DNA from: Segatella buccae ATCC 33574
Lineage (GTDB): Bacteria; Bacteroidota; Bacteroidia; Bacteroidales; Bacteroidaceae
Direction: 5' to 3'
DNA length: 42,728 nt
Assembly: GCF_000184945.1 (NCBI RefSeq)
Contig: NZ_GL586311.1
Location: forward strand, 2,952,700-2,995,427
Below the pieces are notes generated by a model. It was given only the letters and a program-made list of their open reading frames with translations, was not told the origin of the DNA and made no database searches. Shown piece after piece: positions 8,007 through 14,868 of the stretch. How positions within the stretch are numbered: position 1 is the stretch's first letter; each line of letters opens with the position of its first letter. The position numbers and the translations under genes were made by a program.

Positions 8007-9062
8007 TTATTTCCAGAAAGGGTCAGAAATCAGTTCGTAATGTCTTTCCTTTATGATTTCAGGAGTGCTGTCTACGGACGGAAATTCTTCAGCTATTTCA
8101 TTGGCGAGACAAAATAAAAGCTTTTCCCCTAACATATCAGAGTAACTTCCCCGAAGTGCTTTCTCATACCATGTTACCAAATCATTCTCAGTTACAATGC
8201 TTTGGATATGACTTCTCCAACCTATTTGAGTCAGAAGAGATACTATCACATCTTTTTCAGCATCCTTGCACACGATGACAATTCGATCACTCGAAACGCT
8301 ATTTACAATGTTCTCAGCAATAGTAAGGTCTAAACTTAAGTGTTTAATTTGAATGGCTGGTCCCCAGTTGGAATACATATCAAGTCCACGGTCTGCGGCA
8401 TTTGTAACCCCAACACGATAAACTTTCGCCTCTTGTATATGTTGTGGCGTTGAGCAATCTAAACACATGATTTTTTTTGTGAACTCTTCAAATTCCTTTA
8501 ATAGAGGGTACGCTTCTTCCCCTACAGTAACTTCAACTTTAAGATTCATCGCGTCAACCAATGTGGAGAACAAGGCATAAACTATGATTTCATATATTTT
8601 GTCAAGACTTCTCTTTAATCCCGGCTCATTCCAAAACGAATCTATAAATTTCTTGACTTCAAAAGATTCTGTATCAGCGTCTAAGCAATACGAAAGAGCA
8701 TTAGACAGTTGCTCATGTTTATAGTCAAACTTGTTATAGATATACGCTTCTACCGCACCATTGGTTCTACGATTTTCATGTCCCAGAACATCTAATACTG
8801 CTGGTGGAGTGGCATTATCATTGAATAAATCGTCTTGGAATCGTGCACTACTGGTGCTTACTCTTCCAAGCAGCACGATAGACACTTTATCCCTCCATTT
8901 CTTGCTTTTTGTCCGATAATCCTCCAACGAGAGAAGGTTTATGTCTTTATAAATTCTGTCCCGATAAAGTATTTCTGCTATTTGTATTGGTTTGTACAAG
9001 TGAACTCTGGACTTTTTGATGACTGTATCCAAAGCGGCTTTTGCTTGTTCTCTTGTTATCAT
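8007..9062 (-). CDS. Type II restriction endonuclease, HaeII-like
   Basis: 351 residues. The N-terminus (REQAKAALDTVIKKSRVHLYKPIQIAEILYRDR, 3-35) and overall length match the HaeII endonuclease family, which cuts RGCGCY. The central motif WGPAIQIKHLSLDL (about 233-246), after GLDMYSNW, has the D...QIKH spacing expected of a PD-(D/E)XK active site. It starts two bases after the stop of the methyltransferase gene, so the two form one unit. The DNA is AT-rich relative to flanking genes, and codon use is correspondingly A/T-ended, consistent with horizontal gain. RGCGCY sites remain in the surrounding chromosome (for example 2377-2382 and 22798-22803), so protection by methylation would be needed if active. 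Specificity is inferred from family. Confidence 0.85.
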   Translation of the reverse strand: MITREQAKAALDTVIKKSRVHLYKPIQIAEILYRDRIYKDINLLSLEDYRTKSKKWRDKVSIVLLGRVSTSSARFQDDLFNDNATPPAVLDVLGHENRRTNGAVEAYIYNKFDYKHEQLSNALSYCLDADTESFEVKKFIDSFWNEPGLKRSLDKIYEIIVYALFSTLVDAMNLKVEVTVGEEAYPLLKEFEEFTKKIMCLDCSTPQHIQEAKVYRVGVTNAADRGLDMYSNWGPAIQIKHLSLDLTIAENIVNSVSSDRIVIVCKDAEKDVIVSLLTQIGWRSHIQSIVTENDLVTWYEKALRGSYSDMLGEKLLFCLANEIAEEFPSVDSTPEIIKERHYELISDPFWK

Positions 9063-9064
9063 AA

Positions 9065-10003
9065 TTATCTATTTAATTCAAAGTTCTTTAATGTTCTAAT
9101 CATCTGATGTGCGACAGCTTTTATAACAGGTACTGCAACAGAATTTCCAGTCTGATGTTTGATGTTGCTGTATGAAACCGCAATCTTAAAATCATCGGGA
9201 AATCCCTGAAGTCTCAACATTTCTCTTTCTGTCGGTCTACGTTCATCATTTATTAGAATGTAATTTGCAGATGCGCCAGCCCTCAGACATGAAGAATATG
9301 GATGTGGGGTTATGCTTCCCGCCATGTTTTCATGGGAAATATATGGCTTAGGATAATTAGGGTCTTTAAGTCGCATAAGTCTTGATTCTCTAATTTTATC
9401 CTTGACATAATATTTCTTGTCAACATCAATTTCGAGAATATCTTTGAGAGTTTTTCTTTGAGATATTGGAACGGGAGTTGGAAAAGAAAACAAAATATTG
9501 TCTTTAAATCCTACAATGATGATTCGTTCTCTTTTCTGGGGAATGCCAAAGTCCAAAGCATTCAAAACTTTTGCATACACAGTATATCCCAATGCTTCTA
9601 AGTGGTTCATAATTACCTTAAAAGTATTTCCCTTGTCATGAGCCGTTAGATTTCTAACATTTTCTAACATAAATGCTTTTGGCATTTTTTCTTTCAATAT
9701 TCTTTCTATTTCGAAAAACAAAGTACCGCAAGTTTCATTTTCAAACCCTTCTTTCTTCCCTATGATAGAAAAAGCCTGACAAGGAAAGCCCCCAAGAAGA
9801 ATGTCAAAATCAGGAATATCTTTTGCTTCTATTTTTGTAATGTCACCTGATGGATGTTCGCCAAAGTTTGCTTCATAAGTTTTACAAGCATTCTCATCAA
9901 ACTCAGAAGAGAACACGCAATGTCCGCCAGCAGATTCGAATCCTAATCTGATGCCTCCAATACCGGCGAATAAATCTATAAAACTAAAGTTATTCCAATC
10001 CAT
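9065..10003 (-). CDS. DNA (cytosine-5-)-methyltransferase, HaeII-type
   Basis: 312 residues with the ordered C5-methyltransferase motifs: I FIDLFAGIGGIRLGFE (8-23), IV GGFPCQAFS with catalytic Cys75, VI ENVRNL (114-119), VIII QKRERIIIVGF (156-166), a short target-recognition region (about 185-245), and IX/X RRPTEREMLRLQGFP and QTGNSVAVPV. It transfers a methyl group from S-adenosylmethionine to carbon 5 of a cytosine and should protect the recognition site of the adjacent endonuclease. AT-rich like its partner. All key residues are present, so it is probably active. It begins 29 bases downstream of the truncated hipA and may be transcribed from the hipB promoter. Confidence 0.93.
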   Translation of the reverse strand: MDWNNFSFIDLFAGIGGIRLGFESAGGHCVFSSEFDENACKTYEANFGEHPSGDITKIEAKDIPDFDILLGGFPCQAFSIIGKKEGFENETCGTLFFEIERILKEKMPKAFMLENVRNLTAHDKGNTFKVIMNHLEALGYTVYAKVLNALDFGIPQKRERIIIVGFKDNILFSFPTPVPISQRKTLKDILEIDVDKKYYVKDKIRESRLMRLKDPNYPKPYISHENMAGSITPHPYSSCLRAGASANYILINDERRPTEREMLRLQGFPDDFKIAVSYSNIKHQTGNSVAVPVIKAVAHQMIRTLKNFELNR

Positions 10004-10031
10004 TTTTATTTATATTTTGGTGTGCCTGCTT

Positions 10032-10232
10032 TCATTCCTTTGAGAGGGAGTTGGCAAGTTCCCTTTTGTCAATGTTCAGTAATCTTAGCGGCAGTTTCAA
10101 GGGTGATATGGAAAAGCCCGAGTCCAGCCACTCCTTTTCATACTGGAAGAGGCACGTGTCGTTGGTGCCCATGGTCAGGCGGCCCACGAGCCGGTCATGA
10201 TACATGACTTTCAGTGAATCAAATTCCTTCAT
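10032..10232 (-). pseudogene. HipA N-terminal fragment, truncated at the restriction-modification insertion
   Basis: 66 residues. VMYHDRLVGRLTMGTN and FQYEKEWLDSGFSISPLKLPL are characteristic of the HipA N-terminal domain, in which a line such as FEYDxxWLxxGFSISPxxLPL is conserved. The reading frame then ends within ELANSLSKE, about where intact proteins read VFADSLPDGWG, and the kinase domain is absent. Full HipA has about 400 residues and the stand-alone N-terminal HipS form about 100, so this is shorter than either. The next DNA is the AT-rich methyltransferase gene, which suggests that insertion removed the rest. The ATG at 10232 overlaps hipB by 14 bases. A functional minimal protein cannot be excluded. 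Confidence 0.7.
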
Positions 10233-10533
10233 CGGTCCCTCGCTTTCTGCCCCTGTTCTTATTGATCTTGACCATTTCGTCAAGACTTGCGTATTTCGGT
10301 TTGCCTATCAGCCCCATCATGTCCTCCGCATAGCCGAGTACACGCACGATTTTCACGAAACTGGCAAGGGAAATCTCGCCCGTATGCTCAAACCGCTGTA
10401 TGGTGGACAGCGGCACGCCGCTCGTCTCCGACAGCGACTTCTGCGACATGTTCTTCTCCAATCGGCGCAACCGGCAGTTTCCCGACAGCCGTTTGAGGAT
10501 GTCTTCCGTTGATATGGGCTCAAAAATATACAT
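10219..10533 (-). CDS. HipB-like helix-turn-helix regulator
   Basis: 104 residues. An XRE-type helix-turn-helix occupies about 20-65 (RLRRLEKNMSQKSLSETSGV, then STIQRFEHTGEISLASFVKI), followed by a basic tail (NKNRGRKRG). Its overlap with a hipA-type gene marks it as the antitoxin and autorepressor of a hipBA toxin-antitoxin operon. With the toxin kinase gone, it may now only repress its own promoter and so could control the downstream methyltransferase and endonuclease, as controller proteins do in other restriction-modification systems; this is inference. The ATG at 10533 is preferred to a TTG at 10542. A palindromic operator covers the start site. Confidence 0.85.
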   Translation of the reverse strand: MYIFEPISTEDILKRLSGNCRLRRLEKNMSQKSLSETSGVPLSTIQRFEHTGEISLASFVKIVRVLGYAEDMMGLIGKPKYASLDEMVKINKNRGRKRGTDEGI

Positions 10534-10578
10534 GATTAGCAATCATCATGTTAGTTGTTATATTCGGTATTCGGCTTT

Positions 10579-10600
10579 AATAACTAATATAATAGTTATT
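10579..10600. promoter_or_regulatory. Palindromic operator at the hipB promoter
   Basis: AATAACTA, six bases, TAGTTATT: a perfect eight-bp inverted repeat placed immediately downstream of the -7 box and so covering the predicted start site, as expected for HipB autorepression. Confidence 0.7.
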
Positions 10601-10601
10601 G

Positions 10602-10633
10602 CAAATATACCGTTTTTATTTTATCCCTGCAAG
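10602..10633 (-). promoter_or_regulatory. hipB promoter
   Basis: CTTG (10630-10633), 20-base spacer, TATATTTG (10602-10609) on the minus strand. The leader is about 60 bases. Confidence 0.75.
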
Positions 10634-10865
10634 TTTTTCCGCTGCTTTTAGCGGGAGCACGGGGCTTGTTGTCATGCTTGGCTTGGGAAAAACCGATGAG
10701 ATGGGGTTTCGAAAGATGCCGGATGGTGGCGAAGAATATCAACAAAAAGACATCCGCGGAAATGCTCCAACGAGAGTGGAAGATAGGCTTTAAACTACCG
10801 GAAAAGTCTGTCGGTTTTCCCCTCCGGGCCCGCAGAGTTTGCGAAAGGGCCACGGTTGGGAGCTG

Positions 10866-10904
10866 AAAGGGCCGCAGTTGCATCGCAACTGCGGCCCTTT
10901 TGCA
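10866..10904. terminator. Perfect 16-bp hairpin with T-run
   Basis: AAAGGGCCGCAGTTGC and its exact reverse complement flank the loop ATC, and four T follow on the plus strand. It has the form of a strong bidirectional intrinsic terminator, but no plus-strand gene ends here. Confidence 0.6.
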
Positions 10905-11137
10905 AGCCTGTTTGGGCTTGTTCAGGCCCGTTTTGGGGTTCAGATATGTGTCAATAAAATTCAAGCGGCTGATGGTCAGCGTTTTGGAAATGCCGCCAAA
11001 CTCGCTCATTTGCGCCCGGGTGGAGTGTCGGCCGAGAATATCGCAAGCAGAGAGGCCGAAAACGGATAAATAGTTTGACAATTTGTTTTGTTCGATGAGC
11101 GTATTGCCAAGCATCGGCCGGACCGTGGAAACAAACA

Positions 11138-11201
11138 AGACGGGTGGCGTGCCTTTTTGGTGGAGATTGCCCGTGGGCCGTCTCCTGCACGCCACCCGTC
11201 T
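11138..11201 (-). terminator. Long hairpin downstream of degP
   Basis: Perfect 15-base arms (AGACGGGTGGCGTGC and its complement) enclose 34 bases that can fold further (GGAGA with TCTCC). It lies about 80 bases past the degP stop on the minus strand and may end or stabilise that transcript; there is no long U-run. Confidence 0.45.
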
Positions 11202-11240
11202 GTCTATTTATCTGTCAGCTTGCGGTTTCTTCTGCAAGCC

Positions 11241-11288
11241 ACTTGTTCACTCGTCAACTTGTTTACTTGTCAACTCGTCCACTTACCC
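11241..11288. repeat. Six 8-base tandem repeats running into the degP stop codon
   Basis: Six consecutive octamers fit ACTYGTYN (ACTTGTTC, ACTCGTCA, ACTTGTTT, ACTTGTCA, ACTCGTCC, ACTTACCC). The last overlaps the degP stop codon (11283-11285). Confidence 0.7.
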
Positions 11289-12749
11289 CTGCAGCGGCAC
11301 GGCGAAGTAGCCTTTCTTGCCGGTAGGCCATACGCCCTGGATGTAGAGCACCGGCTCCTTGCTGGTGGAAGCACTCTTCACGAGCTTTTGCAGTTCGTCG
11401 ATGGTGCGCACCGGCTGGTCGTTCACCTTCTGGATGATGAATCCGCGGGAGACGCCGGCCTCCTTCAGTGCACCGCTGTTCACCTTGATCACTTCGAGTC
11501 CGAAGCCGATGCCGAGCTGCGTTTTCTGCTCGTTGGTCACGGCGCGGAAGTTGGCCCCCAGCACATCGAGGTCGGCAGGCTTGACCACCTCCGTGTTGCC
11601 CTGTGCGTTTTTCAGCGTCACGGTCTTGGTCACCGACTTCTTGTTGTGCAGATAGGTGATGCTCATCTTGTCGCCCGGGCGTTTCTTGGCAATCACCTCT
11701 TGCAGTTCGGCCATCTTGGTCACCTTGTGACCGTCCACGGCCGTGATCACGTCGTTCTCTTTCAGTCCGGCGGCGGCACCTGCACCCTCGTCGTCGACTT
11801 TAGCCACGTAGACACCCTCGTTGGTTCCGAGGTCCACCTCCTTGCCGTTGTCTTTCTGCGAGTTGATGTAGTTGATCACGTCTCCGCCCTGTATGCCGAG
11901 CTGTGCGCGCTGCACGCTGCCAAACTTCTTCAGGTCGTCCACCACCTTGTTCATGATGGTGGTGGGGATGGCGAATCCGTAGCCGCTATACGACCCCGTC
12001 TGCGAGTAGAGCATGGCATTGATGCCGATGAGTTCGCCCGAGGTGTTGACCAGTGCGCCACCCGAGTTGCCGGCGTTGATGGCGGCATCGGTCTGTATGA
12101 AGCTCTCCACGCCGTTGGCCCCCAGCGAGCGCGCCTTGGCACTCACGATGCCCGCCGTCACGGTGTTGTTCAGTCCGAAGGGGTTGCCCACGGCAATCAC
12201 CCATTCGCCCACCTTGATCTTCTCCGAGTCGCCCACGGGCAGGGTGGGGAGGTTTTTGCCGTCTATCTTGATGAGTGCGAGGTCGGTGGCCTTGTCGGTT
12301 CCGATGATGCGGGCCGAGAATTCGCGGTTGTCGTTGAGCGTCACGGTGAGTTCGTCAGCCCCGTCCACCACGTGGTTGTTGGTCACGATGTATCCGTCAC
12401 TGCTGATGATCACGCCCGAGCCCGTGGCCACCTGCTTGGGTGTCTGCACCTGCCTCTTCTGCGAGCCTCCGCCCGGATTGCCGAAGAAGCCGAACGGGTC
12501 GCCGCCGAAGAAATCCTCAAACGGATTGCTCTGCACCTCCACGGTCTTGGTCTTGGCGTTTTGCACATACTTGATGTGTACCACGGCCGGCAGTGCCTTT
12601 TCGGCCGCATAAGTCAAGTCTACGGGTTGGCCTGCTGCCACGGCGGGTGCTTCGGCGGCATTGGCCTTGATGAATGCTCCGGTCGAGAATGCAACCGACA
12701 CGGCGCAAAGTGCGGCAATGGCATACTTGCCAAAATTCTTCTTGTTCAT
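11283..12749 (-). CDS. degP: Periplasmic serine protease, Do/HtrA family
   Basis: 488 residues. A signal peptide (KYAIAALCAVSVAFSTGAF) directs export to the periplasm. The trypsin-like domain has the triad His126 (TNNHVVDG), Asp156 (KATDLALI) and Ser229 (NAGNSGGALV). Two PDZ domains follow (about 285-370 and 400-485). Residues 75-100 form a Phe/Gly-rich LA-loop-like segment (FEDFFGGDPFGFFGNPGGG) ahead of the protease core. HtrA proteases degrade or refold misfolded envelope proteins under stress. Length is normal. The promoter is at 12835-12868 with a leader of about 80 bases. The gene stands alone, divergent from rnpB. Confidence 0.96.
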   Translation of the reverse strand: MNKKNFGKYAIAALCAVSVAFSTGAFIKANAAEAPAVAAGQPVDLTYAAEKALPAVVHIKYVQNAKTKTVEVQSNPFEDFFGGDPFGFFGNPGGGSQKRQVQTPKQVATGSGVIISSDGYIVTNNHVVDGADELTVTLNDNREFSARIIGTDKATDLALIKIDGKNLPTLPVGDSEKIKVGEWVIAVGNPFGLNNTVTAGIVSAKARSLGANGVESFIQTDAAINAGNSGGALVNTSGELIGINAMLYSQTGSYSGYGFAIPTTIMNKVVDDLKKFGSVQRAQLGIQGGDVINYINSQKDNGKEVDLGTNEGVYVAKVDDEGAGAAAGLKENDVITAVDGHKVTKMAELQEVIAKKRPGDKMSITYLHNKKSVTKTVTLKNAQGNTEVVKPADLDVLGANFRAVTNEQKTQLGIGFGLEVIKVNSGALKEAGVSRGFIIQKVNDQPVRTIDELQKLVKSASTSKEPVLYIQGVWPTGKKGYFAVPLQG

Positions 12750-12834
12750 TTTCTTTATTGCTTTTGATTGTTACTCTTTTTTTCTGCTCCGGGTCGTGGC
12801 CCCTGGGCCTCCCGTCGCCTGTTTGTTTCGGTTG

Positions 12835-12868
12835 CAAATATAGGCGCAAAAATCGTGATAGTGTCAAA
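12835..12868 (-). promoter_or_regulatory. degP promoter
   Basis: TTTG (12865-12868), a slightly long 22-base spacer and TATATTTG (12835-12842) on the minus strand. Confidence 0.6.
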
Positions 12869-12991
12869 ATGTCGGTTATCTTTATTCGATTTTAACATTT
12901 CAAATTAACACATTAAAGGTCTTTAAGCACGGGCAAGGATAAATTTACATTCGTTTAAAATATTGTCGTTTCTTAAATAATGTGGCAAAAT

Positions 12992-13023
12992 CTTGTGTCT
13001 TTGCAAAAAACTTCTTAACTTTG
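12992..13023 (+). promoter_or_regulatory. rnpB promoter
   Basis: CTTG (12992-12995), a 20-base spacer and TAACTTTG (13016-13023). It predicts transcription starting about seven bases on, at the 5' base of RNase P stem P1 (13031), which agrees with the RNA boundary. Confidence 0.8.
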
Positions 13024-13030
13024 CTTCATG

Positions 13031-13415
13031 GAAAGCAGTATCCCGGTCTGTCGCTGGCGTCGCTCTGAGTGCGCGAGAGGAAAGTCCGGGCAGCACAGAG
13101 CACTCCGCTCCCGAAAATAGGAGCTGTCGGTGACGACAGGTGTTGGCAGAAGAGAACGACCGCCTGCCCCCACGGGCCGGTAAGGGTGAGAAGGTGGTGT
13201 AAGAGACCACCGGTTGGCCGGGTGATCGGCCAAGCCGTGCCTTCCGGAGGCTGCAAGTTCATGTAAACCGCAGTTTGAGGGTTGCTCGCCCGACCTCCCT
13301 TGCGGAGACTGCGGAGGGTAGAATGCTAAAGCCTCGGGGCAACTCGTGGATTAGATAAATGACAGACAGCCGCCTTGGCGGCCAACAGAACCCGGCTTAC
13401 GGGGATGCTGCTTTT
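13031..13415 (+). ncRNA. rnpB: RNase P RNA, bacterial type A
   Basis: The catalytic RNA of RNase P, which trims 5' leaders from tRNA precursors. The conserved GAGAGGAAAGTCCGG (J3/4-P4 region) is at about 13075-13089, and ACAGAACCCGGCTTA, the 3' conserved block, at about 13385-13399. The ends pair as P1: AAGCAGTATCCC near 13033 with GGGGATGCTGCTT near 13401-13413. Length (about 385) and the promoter position agree. No protein gene should be called here. galE starts 32 bases further on and may be read from the same promoter. Confidence 0.95.
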
Positions 13416-13447
13416 CTTTCTTGGCTTAAACAAAATATGTAGAAAAT

Positions 13448-14485
13448 ATGAAGCAGACGATTTTAGTGACCGGCGGAACGGGCTTTATAGGCAGCCACAC
13501 CACGGTCGAACTCCAGCAGGCAGGCTACGATGTGGTCGTTGTAGACAACCTGAGCAACTCCAAGGTGGAGGTGCTCGACGGCATCGAACAGATCACGGGC
13601 ATCCGTCCGGCATTCGAGCAGGTGGACCTGCGCGACTTTGCCGCCACCGAAGCCGTGTTCAAGAAATATCCTGCCATCACGGGCATCATCCACTTCGCCG
13701 CCAGCAAGGCGGTGGGCGAGAGCGTGCAGAAGCCCTTGCTCTATTATCGCAACAACGTGGTGTCGCTCGTCAATCTGCTGGAACTCATGCCCCGCTACAA
13801 CGTGAAGGGCTTCATCTTCTCGTCGAGTTGCACGGTCTATGGGCAGCCTCTGCCCGAAAATCTGCCCGTCACCGAGGAGGCACCCCACCAGAAGGCCACG
13901 TCACCCTACGGCAACACGAAGGAAATCAACGAGCAGATCATCGCCGACTACATCCACAGCGGTGCACCGGTCAAGAGCATCGTGCTGCGCTATTTCAATC
14001 CCATCGGGGCCCATCCCTCGGCCCTCATCGGCGAACTGCCCAACGGGGTGCCGAACAATCTCATCCCCTATGTCACGCAAACGGCAATGGGCATACGCGA
14101 ACAGCTGACCATCTTCGGCAACGACTACAACACGCCCGACGGCACGTGCATACGCGACTACATCTACGTGGTTGACTTGGCCAAGGCCCACGTGGCCGCC
14201 ATGGCGCGCGTGCTCGACAAGGAGACCGACCAGCTGGAATACTTCAACATCGGCACGGGCCGCGGCAACTCCACCAAAGAGATTGTCGACACCTTCGAGC
14301 AGGCCACGGGCGTGAAAGTGAACTGGAAGTACGGCCCGCGCCGCGAGGGCGACATCGAGAAGATTTGGGGTAATGTGGACAAGGCCAACAAGGTGCTGGG
14401 CTGGAAGGCCGAGGCCGAGTTGGGCGATGTGCTGGCCAGTGCTTGGAAGTGGCAGCAGAAGTTGCGCGCCGACGGGGTGATGTGA
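13448..14485 (+). CDS. galE: UDP-glucose 4-epimerase
   Basis: 345 residues, extended short-chain dehydrogenase fold. The NAD-binding motif is TGGTGFIGS (8-16). The catalytic pair is Tyr154 and Lys158 (SPYGNTKEI), with SSSCTVYG supplying the serine/threonine. PIGAHPSALIGE and the C-terminal YGPRREGDIEKIW are typical of GalE. It interconverts UDP-glucose and UDP-galactose in the cytoplasm for galactose use and envelope sugar synthesis. It follows rnpB closely; a weak RBS-like A-rich tract precedes the ATG. It is followed 27 bases on by a small conserved gene. Confidence 0.96.
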   Translation: MKQTILVTGGTGFIGSHTTVELQQAGYDVVVVDNLSNSKVEVLDGIEQITGIRPAFEQVDLRDFAATEAVFKKYPAITGIIHFAASKAVGESVQKPLLYYRNNVVSLVNLLELMPRYNVKGFIFSSSCTVYGQPLPENLPVTEEAPHQKATSPYGNTKEINEQIIADYIHSGAPVKSIVLRYFNPIGAHPSALIGELPNGVPNNLIPYVTQTAMGIREQLTIFGNDYNTPDGTCIRDYIYVVDLAKAHVAAMARVLDKETDQLEYFNIGTGRGNSTKEIVDTFEQATGVKVNWKYGPRREGDIEKIWGNVDKANKVLGWKAEAELGDVLASAWKWQQKLRADGVM

Positions 14486-14512
14486 AACAAGCAATAGAAT
14501 AAGAAACGTGAT

Positions 14513-14734
14513 ATGGCTGCGACGGTTTTAAACGAAGCGCAGTTGGAGATGCTGCGGATGATGTCTGTGGTCAAGTCGCCCGAAGTGTTGGCAGACTTGA
14601 AGCAGGCTGTCTCCGATTTCTTTGCACGAAAAGCCCGGCAGGAGATAGACAGTCTATGGGAAAGCGGAGAATTGACGGAGGAGAAAACCGAGCTTTTCAG
14701 GCATCTGCACGAACGCACGCCGTATAGACAATAG
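14513..14734 (+). CDS. Small conserved protein, antitoxin-like
   Basis: 73 residues, mostly helical: ATVLNEAQLEMLRMM, SPEVLADLKQAVSDFFARKAR, EIDSLWESGELTEEKTE and a closing LHERTPYR. I recall this pattern as a widespread small Bacteroidetes protein, sometimes beside toxin genes and often alone. No toxin gene lies next to it. It is 27 bases downstream of galE and a terminator follows at 14783-14820, so it ends this transcript. Its function is unknown. Confidence 0.7.
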   Translation: MAATVLNEAQLEMLRMMSVVKSPEVLADLKQAVSDFFARKARQEIDSLWESGELTEEKTELFRHLHERTPYRQ

Positions 14735-14782
14735 CCGTTTATGAACGGTCGTGTGTCGGGCAAGACACACGATGACATAGCG

Positions 14783-14821
14783 AAAAGCCCGGAAGTCATG
14801 CACAAGACTTCCGGGCTTTTT
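14783..14821. terminator. Bidirectional intrinsic terminator between the galE unit and fbp
   Basis: AAAAGCCCGGAAGTC and its exact complement flank the eight-base loop ATGCACAA, with A-run and T-run ends, so it can work on both strands for the converging transcripts. Confidence 0.85.
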
Positions 14822-14868
14822 GTCGTTTTCAGGAGCCTGCGGGCTGCGGGGAGGGCAGCCCGCGAGGG

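Larger units (their letters stand above)
10634..11282. other. Gene-poor intergenic region with strong hairpins
   Basis: Between the hipB promoter and the end of degP there is no supported gene. A 199-codon minus-strand frame (10596-11195) has no signal peptide, family motif or sensible start and overlaps the hipB promoter. Two strong inverted repeats (10866-10900 and 11138-11201) and an eight-base tandem repeat (11241-11288) lie here. Part of the sequence near 10630-10660 resembles 5895-5920 (TTTTAGCGG followed by GCACGGG), hinting at a dispersed repeat. Confidence 0.5.

Noticed and set aside
10596..11195. 199-codon minus frame
   Set aside because: It runs through two strong hairpins and the hipB promoter, has low-quality composition and no recognisable domain; more likely a non-coding or repeat region.
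13026..13266. Protein frames inside the RNase P RNA gene
   Set aside because: The conserved rnpB blocks and matching promoter show that this is a structural RNA gene.
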